This document shows, piece after piece, positions 10,829 through 19,517 of a DNA stretch of 45,889 nt. The notes below the pieces were generated by a model. That model saw only the letters and a program-made list of their open reading frames with translations. It did no database searches and was not told the DNA's origin. The position numbers and the translations under genes are program-made. Numbering within the stretch: position 1 is the first letter of the stretch; every line of letters begins with the position of its first letter. Source of the stretch: Snodgrassella sp. (GTDB lineage: Bacteria; Pseudomonadota; Gammaproteobacteria; Burkholderiales; Neisseriaceae); assembly GCA_024103515.1 (NCBI GenBank), contig JAGGIK010000012.1, forward strand, positions 1-45,889, given 5' to 3'.

Positions 10829-11869
10829 GTTCCAAAACCCATATTTTCTATCTTACATAGGTCTCAAATGCCCATCTCTGCTTGATAAAAATTAAAACAA
10901 AACTTTAATTTAAAAAAATCTTCAAAATACTGTATAAATACCATCATCAAATCGAATAAATTATTCACAGCATGATTTAAATCACTGTTACATTATCTTC
11001 ACCAGATCTGCTGGTGAATAAATGAATTCGATAATGCTAATAAAATTCTCCTCTTATATTTTTAATTAAATCAGCTAGTTAATCTGATATCAGCACTCGT
11101 TTCTAAACAAAATTAGCTACATGTTTTTTTATTTGTACGCTTTTTTATACTTTATTCTCGATCAGTTTAACTTCGAAAAAACAGCTTAAATTGATTTATA
11201 ATATCCTTCACAAAACATCAGCTAACCGTTCCAAAAAACGACGCACATCAAACTCAATAATATTCAGTCTTGACTGTGACAATTTAAAGACAAATCCATT
11301 TTTCTCGTTGTATCAGGAAATTAAGATAGTTACAATTTTCATGATTAAAGTTATTTTTCTAATTATTCCCTGCTATATTTTTATCATTGCTCTCTTTTTT
11401 GTTTAGTGATAACAATTAGCCAATAAAATGAAATAAGCATATTATTGACATGAAATTTTTCTGATTCAGGTTCATCCAAATAAGGAAAAAAATTAAACCA
11501 GGCCTGCACTTAGAATTAAGCTAACCATGGTTGCCAAAATTTACGGTACTGCCCAAATTAATGCTATTTCCGATTAATAGGTAGTAGACAATAACCGTTA
11601 AAATTTCTACCAAATCAGTATTTTCTTTATCAGAAAAAATAAATTTTAATTGGTTTCAAGACAATATTGGACCTCACGATAATTAAATCCACATCCCCTT
11701 TTTATTAGGTAATTAACTAAATTTGTGAAATCAGGATTTAATAATTTATTAAATTTTTTGCTAATGTGACAAAATAATAATCATCTTAAAGCCAATCTTT
11801 TATAATGATTGATATTTTTAATTAAAAATTCTGTTCAAATTTATACATCTAAATCTTTTTAGTATTTTA
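10829..11869. other. AT-rich spacer, nothing recognised
   Basis: About 1.04 kb with no supported gene. A 71-codon open frame at 11191-11406 is hydrophobic at its end but has no ribosome-binding site or family resemblance. One more TTATTCACA lies at 10961-10969. C exceeds G on the plus strand. Confidence 0.5.
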
Positions 11870-11873
11870 ACAT

Positions 11874-13055
11874 TGTAACTATCTCCTAAAATAGTACAGC
11901 TCCAAGGTAGCAAATTCTCTTGATTAACCCACAGAGGATTTAAACATCAAATCAATAATATCATATCAATTCGTAGCTATTTTATAAGAAACTGAAGTTG
12001 GTATACTCATTAAAAATCTGCAGTAAATCTGGTATGGGGAATGCAACTTTGTATCAATGGCGCAATTAATACGGTGTTATAGAAACCTCAGATAGCAAAC
12101 GCTTAAAGCAACTGGATACTGAAAACCGTAAGCTTGAGCAGATGTTTACTGAGCTAAGTTTACAATCCCAGCTTCAGAAGGAAATCACAACAAAGTTCTA
12201 GTGCCCACTTAGACAGGTAACGCTTGGGCGGTGCAACGGCAAGAAAGCCATTGCGTTACGATTGTCATCAGCTGCGCTATTGTTGGCTTAAGTCACTGTG
12301 CTGACGATGATCAACCTCAGTTAGCGGATAATGTCGGTACTCAGTACGATCACCGACAGGCATTGACGCTGGGGTTTGCCTAATTGTTTTAATCGCATTA
12401 GGAGGTTCGGCTATCAATGCAACCATAAACAGGTTTAGCGGCTATATAGTGAATTATTAGAGTTTAATCTAAGGGTAAAGCATAAACAATGTATTGCTCC
12501 GCCAAGCCCAAAAAACCATTGGTACTAAATAAACAAGGTGAATGTTGGTCAATAGATTTTATGAGTGATAGTAGCCGTAATCAACGGCGCTTTAGGACAT
12601 TCAATGTCATCGATGACTTTAATCGTGAAGCGTTAGGCATTGATATGGTGGTCAGTTTACCGGTTGATAGGATGAGCCGTTATCTGGATAAACTGGCCGA
12701 ATATCATGCTTATCCACTCAAAATACGCGTGGATAAGGGAGCAGAATTTACCGGCAAAACGTTTATTGACTGGACAAAGCCACATGATATAACTATAGAT
12801 GATATTCAACCCGGTAGCCGATAGCAAAACGGCTATATTGAACCATTTAATCGCACCTACCAAGCCGAAGTATTGGATTTATATCGTTGTAATAACCTAG
12901 GTAAGAAATAAAAATAACCGAAGAATGACTAAGCACTTATACCACCGCAAGAGCTCATCAAGCATTAAATAATATGAAGCCGATTGAATATTGAACTGTA
13001 AAACAATCAACATCATTTTCAAATTAAATCTTGTACTAAGTTTGGGGTAGTTACA
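11874..13055 (+). mobile_element. Decayed IS3-family element (IS407-like)
   Basis: The left end starts TGTAACTA (11874) and the right end finishes with its complement TAGTTACA (to 13055). About 24 bp at each end match as imperfect inverted repeats (TGTAACTA, a CCC-rich stretch, then TAGTACA). The 4 bp ACAT immediately flanks both ends (11870-11873 and 13056-13059), a target duplication of the size made by the IS407 subgroup of IS3. Total length 1182 bp is right for that group. The transposase inside is broken, so it is not self-mobile. Confidence 0.85.
12020..12994 (+). pseudogene. IS3-family transposase OrfA/OrfB remnants
   Basis: OrfA remnant: GMGNATLYQWRN, stop, YGVIETSDSKRLKQLDTENRKL and onward to TAG at 12199-12201, the typical IS3 OrfA tail with leucine-zipper-like heptads. 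Between 12200 and 12480 the frame is destroyed. OrfB catalytic core resumes at about 12489: WSIDFMSDSS, FRTFNVIDDFNREALGID and IRVDKGAEFTGKTF, then a TAG at 12822-12824, then QNGYIEPFNRTYQAEVLDL. The three DDE residues (D of DFMSD, D of VDKGAEF, E of YIEPFN) can all be seen, but stops and frameshifts separate them. The final fragment HQALNNMKPIEY ends at 12994. Confidence 0.9.
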
Positions 13056-13298
13056 ACATCACAGCTCCTAGATTATTTGATTGGTTTCGAGATTGTTTCT
13101 TGTATTTCTAACAACTATTCGCATTTTCTTTAGGGATTATTTATTAATTTGATATCATATTTCACATCGGATCGTGCTTTCACTAAAGAATCCCATTTAA
13201 TCAATTAGACTCAACACTAGATAAACTGCTTCACAATTGTTCCAAAACTGAATTAAAACTTATCTTACCCTCCTGGTATCAAATTATCTTTATTCAAG

Positions 13299-13868
13299 CT
13301 AGCGTATTCTGCTGCCTGATCTCCAATCAATAATTTGACTTGGTTGTTTATGCCCTCCAGTACGCCCGCCCAAAATCAATACCTTATCCCCAAACTGACG
13401 GCGGACTTCCCGTTGTGTACGACAAGCTTTTTTTCCAGCACGGTTACACGAAGTTGAAACCACAGCCGAACCAATAATCCGGCATAAAAAACGTGCACTC
13501 AATAAAGCGGGAATGCGCACTGCTAGAGTATCACGCTTCAGACCGCGTAATATAGGTAATATCCGCGGATGTACTGGCAATAATAGAGTTCTTGCGGCCG
13601 GCCACTGTTGATTAATAGCAGCAAGTTCATCAACAGATATTGGCTGTAGCATTGGCTTTAATTGAGCATAATCTGCTGCTATCACAATCAAACCTTTATG
13701 CTGAGGACGCTTTTTTAATGCAATCAGACGACTTACCGCCAGTGCATTTTGGGGCAGACAGCCTAAGCCATAACTGCTTTCTGTAGGATAGGCAATCAGC
13801 CCACCACGACGTAAATGTGCGCGCAGATGATATAAAAATCGACCATTGGGATGGCTGGGGTGAGACAT
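13299..13868 (-). CDS. tsaC: Threonylcarbamoyl-AMP synthase (TsaC/Sua5/YrdC)
   Basis: This 189-residue YrdC-domain protein makes threonylcarbamoyl-AMP from threonine, bicarbonate and ATP for the t6A37 modification of ANN-decoding tRNAs. Visible signatures: GGLIAYPTESSYGLGC near the N-terminus, LKKRPQHKGLIVI, and VSTSCNRAGKKACRT near the C-terminus (relatives: STSANxSG). The short form without a Sua5 domain matches TsaC. The frame opens upstream at a TTG (13883), but the ATG at 13868 giving MSHPSHPNG is preferred. Another t6A-related enzyme, TrmO, is encoded 5 kb away. Confidence 0.9.
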   Translation of the reverse strand: MSHPSHPNGRFLYHLRAHLRRGGLIAYPTESSYGLGCLPQNALAVSRLIALKKRPQHKGLIVIAADYAQLKPMLQPISVDELAAINQQWPAARTLLLPVHPRILPILRGLKRDTLAVRIPALLSARFLCRIIGSAVVSTSCNRAGKKACRTQREVRRQFGDKVLILGGRTGGHKQPSQIIDWRSGSRIR

Positions 13869-13955
13869 GAACAATACTAACAAACATAATTAAAGCATTA
13901 TAATAGCATCCGATCGACTTAAATTACCGCTTTATTTATCAGGAAAATGCAATTC

Positions 13956-14720
13956 ATGATTACCGATGAACAACTTTTACGTTATAGTCGCCATATTCTG
14001 CTCAACGAGCTAGATGTAGCCGGACAGGAAGCCATCATGAGCGGACGTATCTTGGTCATTGGTGCCGGCGGATTGGCCCATCCTGCATTAACTTACCTGA
14101 TTTCTAGCGGTGTGCGACAACTCACTGTTGTTGACCATGATCAGATAGAATTGAGTAATTTAGCACGACAATTTTGGTTTAACAGCAATGATATTGGGCA
14201 TAGTAAAGCGAATGTGCTAAGTCAGCGCCTACAAAGTCTGAATCCATACGCACAAATAGAGCCAATTGTGGCTAAAGCCGACAGCATTTTATTACAACAA
14301 CTGATACCATCGGCAGATTTGGTACTGGACTGCACTGATAACTTTTTTTCCCGCAACCTGATTAACCGGATTTGTTATTTCCAACGCAAAGTATTGGTTT
14401 CTGCGTCAGCTTTGATTTTTGCTGGACAACTGGCCGTTTTTGATTTTCGTCAGGGCCAGGGACCATGCTATCAATGCCTGTTTAACGGAAAAGTCACCGA
14501 TCAGGATGCGAGCTGTGCTAAAAATGGTGTCTATTCCCCCTTACTGGGCATCATGGGATCCGCTCAAGCTAGTGAAGCACTGCAAGTATTGGCTGGGATT
14601 CATCCTCAAGGATGTTACTTACATTGTTTTGACGCACGCTCTTTCCAATGGCAGAGATTTCAGCTTAGTGCCAATCCTTGTTGTTCTGTATGCACTAATA
14701 CAGGCTTATCCACAGAATAA
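13956..14720 (+). CDS. ThiF/MoeB-family adenylyltransferase (E1-like)
   Basis: About 254 residues. It shows the E1-like fold: LLRYSRHILLNELDVAGQE, nucleotide loop GAGGLAHP, VVDHDQIELSNLARQFWF with the conserved Asp and Arg, DCTDNFFSRNLINR, and zinc cysteine pairs CYQC and CSVC. Family members adenylate the C-terminus of a ubiquitin-like sulfur carrier (ThiS or MoaD). No carrier gene is adjacent, so thiamine versus molybdopterin use cannot be settled. The third glycine of the usual GxGGLG is replaced by Ala (GAGGLA). ATG 13956 is 11 nt from AGGA; ATG 13947 is an alternative but only 2 nt from it. Confidence 0.83.
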   Translation: MITDEQLLRYSRHILLNELDVAGQEAIMSGRILVIGAGGLAHPALTYLISSGVRQLTVVDHDQIELSNLARQFWFNSNDIGHSKANVLSQRLQSLNPYAQIEPIVAKADSILLQQLIPSADLVLDCTDNFFSRNLINRICYFQRKVLVSASALIFAGQLAVFDFRQGQGPCYQCLFNGKVTDQDASCAKNGVYSPLLGIMGSAQASEALQVLAGIHPQGCYLHCFDARSFQWQRFQLSANPCCSVCTNTGLSTE

Positions 14721-14730
14721 TATGGATAAG
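14705..14730. repeat. Inverted repeat at the thiF end, with a DnaA box
   Basis: CTTATCCA (14705-14712) and TGGATAAG (14723-14730) form an 8-bp stem with a 10-nt loop across the stop codon of the ThiF-like gene. An exact TTATCCACA is at 14706-14714, inside coding sequence. It may help end transcription between the two convergent genes. Confidence 0.4.
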
Positions 14731-14752
14731 TCTGTGTATCATTTATCTTTAA

Positions 14753-15955
14753 TTACTCAAAATCTGATAGTTTGTGGTCTTGGCCGGCTTTCCACCCGGC
14801 AAATGTAATAATAAATGCAGCAATAATCATTAGGCATAAAGAAGGTATCCATGAACCCAGCATATCGTATAACGCCCCCATTAATACTGGACCTATCGCC
14901 GCCAGCAAATAACCACATGTCTGTGCCATACCGGATAACAACACACCTTCAGTCATATTATTGCTGCGTAAATTAAAAAACATCATACTCAGACAAAAGG
15001 CACTGCTTATTCCCAGCCCCAGTAATAATACTGCCGGAAGATAACAGCTTCGCCACGGAGATATCAACAGAAATATAGCAATCAGTAGCACAATACCACA
15101 CATTCCCCCTATCCATTGCTGTTGCTTTAATCTAGCAGCATAAATTGGGATGAGCAAATTAGCTGGTATCATCACCAGTTGCATTATACCAAGCCAACCA
15201 CCACATTCAGCTGCCGATACGCCAGCCTCAGCTACAATTTGCGGTAACCAGCTCACCGTAGAATAGAACAAAAATGACTGCAATCCCATAAACAGGGTAA
15301 TTTGCCAGGCTAGTGGATTACGCCATAAATTACCGGATACAGGACGAGTCTGCATTTCAGATTTGGGTGAAGAGTTAGCCACTTTAAAAGGCAGCCACCA
15401 AGTAACCATAGCCAGCAATGCTGGAATAACCCATACTAATAAAGCACTGCGCCAGCCCCATTGATATTGCTGTGCCATTGGGGCACTTAATCCAGAGCCA
15501 GCAGCCCCACCAATATTCATTACTAATGCATACAATGCCGTCATTAAACCAACTTTTAAAGGGAAATAGCGCTTAACCATACTTGGTATCAGTACATTTC
15601 CTACTGCGATTGCAAGGCTAAGCAATGCCGTTCCTGTATACAATGGATATAAACCGCCACTACAGCGTATCAATAATCCTAACATCAGTAACCAGACAGC
15701 AAAAAATACCATTTTTTCGGCTCCCCAGCGAGCCGCCAGGCGGGGAATAAGGACTGAGAAAATACCGAAAGTGATCAATGGTACTGTAGTCAACAATCCA
15801 GCTAAAAAACCACTGAGCTTAAATTGGTGCTGAATATTCTGTAATAACGGTCCAACGCCTGTTAGAGGCCCTCTTAAAACAAAAGCCAGCGCAATAATGG
15901 CTAAAAATAAACTCAGCCGATGCTGAGTAGTCGAAAGAGCTACAGAATTTTTCAT
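14753..15955 (-). CDS. MFS transporter, CynX/NimT-like
   Basis: This 400-residue protein is strongly hydrophobic, with about 12 predicted membrane helices across the inner membrane. The N-terminus ALAFVLRGPLTGVGPLLQNIQ followed by LAGLLTTVPLITFGIFS is characteristic of the CynX/NimT (YeaN) branch of the major facilitator superfamily, which includes cyanate and 2-nitroimidazole transporters. Substrate is not predictable here. It is convergent with the ThiF-like gene (32-bp gap). No break is seen. Confidence 0.85.
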   Translation of the reverse strand: MKNSVALSTTQHRLSLFLAIIALAFVLRGPLTGVGPLLQNIQHQFKLSGFLAGLLTTVPLITFGIFSVLIPRLAARWGAEKMVFFAVWLLMLGLLIRCSGGLYPLYTGTALLSLAIAVGNVLIPSMVKRYFPLKVGLMTALYALVMNIGGAAGSGLSAPMAQQYQWGWRSALLVWVIPALLAMVTWWLPFKVANSSPKSEMQTRPVSGNLWRNPLAWQITLFMGLQSFLFYSTVSWLPQIVAEAGVSAAECGGWLGIMQLVMIPANLLIPIYAARLKQQQWIGGMCGIVLLIAIFLLISPWRSCYLPAVLLLGLGISSAFCLSMMFFNLRSNNMTEGVLLSGMAQTCGYLLAAIGPVLMGALYDMLGSWIPSLCLMIIAAFIITFAGWKAGQDHKLSDFE

Positions 15956-17100
15956 TAAATTAACAATTAATTATGAGTTTAAGTTCGTTCAGCACAAAGC
16001 TGAAATCATCAGTGGAAAATTATACTCCTATTCGCTTCTAATCATACCAATTTAGAATAAAATCACGAATACACAGACGTAGCTAAGGATGTCTGATTGC
16101 TCCTGATATATCCGTCTTTTTTCATCCCGACTATGCTAATTAGCTTATGCGCATATTAATCGGCTCCGGCAAAAAGAGCTGATTTTAAAACTTCATTATT
16201 CATTTTATCCTGTTGCAATTCGTTAACAGAAAATTCATCAGCTTTTGTATTTTTGTTTTGTAATGATGATCAGCACTCCTTGTGTAGATTACAGATTTAT
16301 TTCATTAGCTGATATTGCCCAACTTATCGATTGCTAAAACATTTAATTTTCATGAATTATCTAAAAACACATTATTCAAAGCATAACATATATAAACAGG
16401 CTGTCTATATACATATATGAAAAATGATTATTTATCCACATCATCATCAAATCGGTATCAACTAAAATATATAGTACAACTGTTAATCCAATTGTGGATA
16501 ACTTTGTCATCAACACAATGATTTTTGGGCAACGACAAAAAATATCATCTTATGGGTGTCGTTATCCACATTTAAAGATATGAGTTCAAAATTATTTTTT
16601 CTCTACAGAAATAGAACCCATACGTATTTTAAGCTAATCAACCGCCAATCAGTTTTCTTGAATACATTTATTCCATCCTCTGACAGGCCGCCAACCACCA
16701 TTAAACAGATAAAACCCATAGAAGCATCCAATTACCTCCTGAAATCATATACAAAGATTAATAGATGTTTAACTATCAGAGTTAAGAAACAATATCCAAC
16801 AGAGACTAAATTAATTAACGACAGAAATTGAATGATATAAGGTAAAGATGATGTAAAGCATATTATTTCATCAATATAAATTTAATCAATAATTAAAAAA
16901 AATCATTGTCTTACAGCATTATTCAGCTATTACATATTAAAATAATGACAAGACCGCTTATATTCGGGCAGATTCAACAATAAAATTAAGTAATACCTAA
17001 TTTTTAAAACTAAAAAAAAACTTCCTGCTTCATAACTGTATTTTAGTTGACAACATCTTTATAAGCTTAATAGATGATGCGCTGAAAATTGCTAACTCAT
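15956..17100. other. Gene-poor spacer
   Basis: About 1.14 kb without a supported gene. A 91-codon open frame at 16556-16831 has no ribosome-binding site or recognisable domain and I treat it as chance. In 16,021-16,380 I count about 46 G and 67 C on the plus strand. The notable content is the DnaA-box group listed separately. Confidence 0.5.
16432..16570. promoter_or_regulatory. Three exact DnaA boxes
   Basis: TTATCCACA is exact at 16432-16440 (+), 16493-16501 (-) and 16562-16570 (+), so about 60-70 bp apart in non-coding AT-rich DNA. This could be an outlying part of an origin region or a DnaA-binding control site. Confidence 0.5.
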
Positions 17101-17460
17101 CTATTCAAGCCATATTTTTTCTACATCAATCAAAGCTCGACGCGATAAAGCCAAATTTGCACGACTATTATCAAGTACGGAATATAAAAACAAACTCCCC
17201 ATTTTTTTCAAAGGTCTGATCAGATGGTAATGCTGACCAAGAGTAATCAGGATATCCTCAATTTCATCATTGAGTTCAAGCATTTGCATAGTTTTAATTT
17301 TCGAACGGATCACTTCTGTACTGCTAACTGCAGCCACTTCCAAATCAAGCTTGATGGTACTACTCCCCGCCATCAGCATCCCACTTTCATAATCAATTAC
17401 CGCAGCGGCTAATGCTCCTTCGACATTAAGTAATTGTGCCACAACTGCTTGATAATCCAT
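17101..17460 (-). CDS. Roadblock/LC7-like small protein
   Basis: This 119-residue protein reads MDYQAVVAQLLNVEGALAAAVIDYESGMLMAG and looks like the Roadblock/LC7 fold (alternating helix-strand pattern with a GALAAAVxDxxSGxxL strand pair), a family associated with small-GTPase switches. It has no signal peptide or membrane segment. The fold call is from pattern only. The cellular role is unknown to me. It lies 115 bp downstream of lpxC on the same strand, with its own likely promoter in the AT-rich gap. Confidence 0.65.
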   Translation of the reverse strand: MDYQAVVAQLLNVEGALAAAVIDYESGMLMAGSSTIKLDLEVAAVSSTEVIRSKIKTMQMLELNDEIEDILITLGQHYHLIRPLKKMGSLFLYSVLDNSRANLALSRRALIDVEKIWLE

Positions 17461-17575
17461 TTTTATGCCTTTATTCCTAAATACACATAAAATTATAATA
17501 CATCTATAATCGTTCTTCCCAATTTAATTTAAATAGTTCTACGTCACCAGAACCTTAGACCTCATTATAGGCAAC

Positions 17576-18484
17576 TTATGGTAAGGTATGAAATGCCTGA
17601 GGTAAATATTTATTGTTTGGAAAAGTTATCCATTCATATGACTGAGGATCTGCTAATAACTTGCGTAATAATTCATTATTGATGGCATGACCCGATTTAT
17701 GCCCGGCAAAAGAACCAATAATAGGATGGCCAACAATATATAGATCACCAATGGCATCAAGAATTTTATGCCGTACAAATTCGTCCGGATAGCGTAACAC
17801 ATCCTGATTCAGTACATCCAAATCATCAATCACGATCGCATTACTTAAATTGCCACCCAAACCTAGGTTATGGCTACGCATCAATTCAACCTCTTGCATA
17901 AAACCGAACGTACGTGCTCGGGAAATTTCCTCAACATAAGATTGATTAGCAAAATCAATCTGAAAGGTCTGATTGCTGCGATTAAAAACTGGATGATCAA
18001 AATCAATGGTTAAAGTCACCTTAAACCCGTCATAAGGGGTAAATTCAACCCATTTATCCCCTTCTTGTACTGATACCTTCTTTTTAATCCGCAAAAATCG
18101 TTTTTCAGCTGGCAGATCAACAATTCCGGCATCCTGCAGTAAATAAATAAAAGGCAAACTGGAGCCATCCATAATCGGAATTTCCGGTGCATTCAGTTCC
18201 ACCAGAACATCATCAATTCCATAAGCAGCAAATGCCGACATAATGTGTTCAATTGTACCTATCCTGATGCCATCAGCTGTTACTACCGTAGATGAAAGAC
18301 GTGTGTCATTAATCAGATCAGGTGTGAGTCGAATAATTCGACTTTGTTCACCGTGCAGATCAGTTCGACGAAACATAATGCCACTATCGGCTATAGCTGG
18401 ATAAAGTCCAAGTCGTACCCGCTCACCGGAATGGAGTCCTACGCCGGTAACATTAATCGTTTTCGCCAACGTACGCTGTAGCAT
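17576..18484 (-). CDS. lpxC: UDP-3-O-acyl-N-acetylglucosamine deacetylase LpxC
   Basis: This 302-residue zinc enzyme catalyses the committed step of lipid A synthesis. Zinc ligands are visible as H80 (IGTIEHIMSA), H239 and D243 (RHKILDAIGD); the catalytic base is E79 and the general-acid histidine is H266 in GHKSGHAINN. The N-terminus MLQRTLAKTINVTGVGLHSG is canonical. Length is normal (about 305). It confirms a Gram-negative host. Here it is not next to ftsZ but stands between trmO and the Roadblock-like gene. Confidence 0.97.
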   Translation of the reverse strand: MLQRTLAKTINVTGVGLHSGERVRLGLYPAIADSGIMFRRTDLHGEQSRIIRLTPDLINDTRLSSTVVTADGIRIGTIEHIMSAFAAYGIDDVLVELNAPEIPIMDGSSLPFIYLLQDAGIVDLPAEKRFLRIKKKVSVQEGDKWVEFTPYDGFKVTLTIDFDHPVFNRSNQTFQIDFANQSYVEEISRARTFGFMQEVELMRSHNLGLGGNLSNAIVIDDLDVLNQDVLRYPDEFVRHKILDAIGDLYIVGHPIIGSFAGHKSGHAINNELLRKLLADPQSYEWITFPNNKYLPQAFHTLP

Positions 18485-18609
18485 ATTTGCGTCCTTTTCA
18501 TCTGATCAACTAAATAGCAGTAGCTATATTAGCGAATTTACATGGTAAAAGTAATTAATTTTGACTAATTGGGGATAAATTAGCTTTATAACGATTGCGT
18601 TGTGACAAA

Positions 18610-18734
18610 TTATTCACAGCAACTCCAATATCTAACAAAATTATCCACATAATCCACAAATCATTCCTACGTTGAAATTTGAAGTTATTAAGGCATAACT
18701 AAATGAAAAATAGTGTTTTTACAAGTTATCCACC
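18610..18734. promoter_or_regulatory. DnaA-box group between lpxC and trmO
   Basis: Plus-strand sites: TTATTCACA (18610-18618), exact TTATCCACA (18641-18649), TAATCCACA (18650-18658, one mismatch) and TTATCCACC (18726-18734, one mismatch). The gap 18485-18797 holds no gene. All four point the same way, as DnaA boxes in origins often do. This is the left flank of the candidate origin. Confidence 0.55.
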
Positions 18735-18797
18735 GAATGTATGGCTTCGTCTTTGTCTTCATCCATTTATTATTAATTCTATTATTAGAAAAACAAC

Positions 18798-19517
18798 TCA
18801 AACTTCTATGTGCCTACGCAACTGAGTAACAATCACAACGACACCATTAACCAAAAATAAAATATCCCAATCTCCTAAATTCATCACATACGTTTTATCG
18901 CTATGCTGTTGATGAGCCGGACGAGGATCCTGAGATAAACTTTGATTAACCAATTGATAAAATTCAGATTTAATACCAAACCACTTCATCTGCTGTTGAG
19001 CCTCCTCAGACCACTGAACTTTTAAAAGCGTTCTGAGTTGTGCATAACTACCGGCAGCATTTGCTTTAGCCTCAACAAAAGGTAAATAAGGTTTAATATC
19101 GATAACCGGTGTCTGATCAAGTAAATCAATTCCACTGACATATATAGAAACCTTATCAGTTATAGATATTTGCTCCAGCTTCAACAGAGATAAACCTAAA
19201 TGATTGGGCCGATGCGGGCTACGAGTAGCAAAAACCCCTTTTTTTTCTTTACCGCCAAGTTTTGGTGGCCGGATTAAAGGTAACCACCCATCTTTTATGG
19301 CCGCGTGAAAAATAAATTGAACCCAAATAAAATCATATTCTTCCAAGCCACGCACACAATCTGCTTTGAATTGGCTACATAAATCAATCCGCGCATGAGC
19401 CGCAGGTACCAGACCAGGTTGGCGGGCAAGACCAAATTTTTGTTTATAGGGAGAATAGACGTGGCCAATTGGTTGAATCAACCATTCCTGTTTGTCATTA
19501 TTAGAAAATTTACACAT
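18798..19517 (-). CDS. trmO: tRNA m6t6A37 methyltransferase TrmO (TsaA/YaeB)
   Basis: This 239-residue protein has the single-sheeted TrmO fold signatures: IGHVYSPYKQKFGLARQPGLV near the N-terminus, LEEYDFIWVQFIFH, and the SAM-binding motif FATRSPHRPNHLGLSLLKL (relatives: RSPFRPNPIGLS). TrmO uses S-adenosylmethionine to N6-methylate t6A37 in tRNA-Thr. Length matches the E. coli protein (about 235). Its upstream side faces the 2.8-kb AT-rich gene-free block. Confidence 0.9.
   Translation of the reverse strand: MCKFSNNDKQEWLIQPIGHVYSPYKQKFGLARQPGLVPAAHARIDLCSQFKADCVRGLEEYDFIWVQFIFHAAIKDGWLPLIRPPKLGGKEKKGVFATRSPHRPNHLGLSLLKLEQISITDKVSIYVSGIDLLDQTPVIDIKPYLPFVEAKANAAGSYAQLRTLLKVQWSEEAQQQMKWFGIKSEFYQLVNQSLSQDPRPAHQQHSDKTYVMNLGDWDILFLVNGVVVIVTQLRRHIEV

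Noticed and set aside
11191-11406. 71-codon open frame with a hydrophobic end
   Set aside because: No ribosome-binding site, AT-rich chance composition and no family resemblance.
13311-13322. Possible third DNA uptake sequence (GCTGCCTGA) in tsaC
   Set aside because: Only 9 of 12 bases match and it lies in coding sequence.
16556-16831. 91-codon open frame in the MFS/Roadblock gap
   Set aside because: Its start overlaps a DnaA box, it has no ribosome-binding site, and its low-complexity K/N/I-rich sequence looks like translated spacer.
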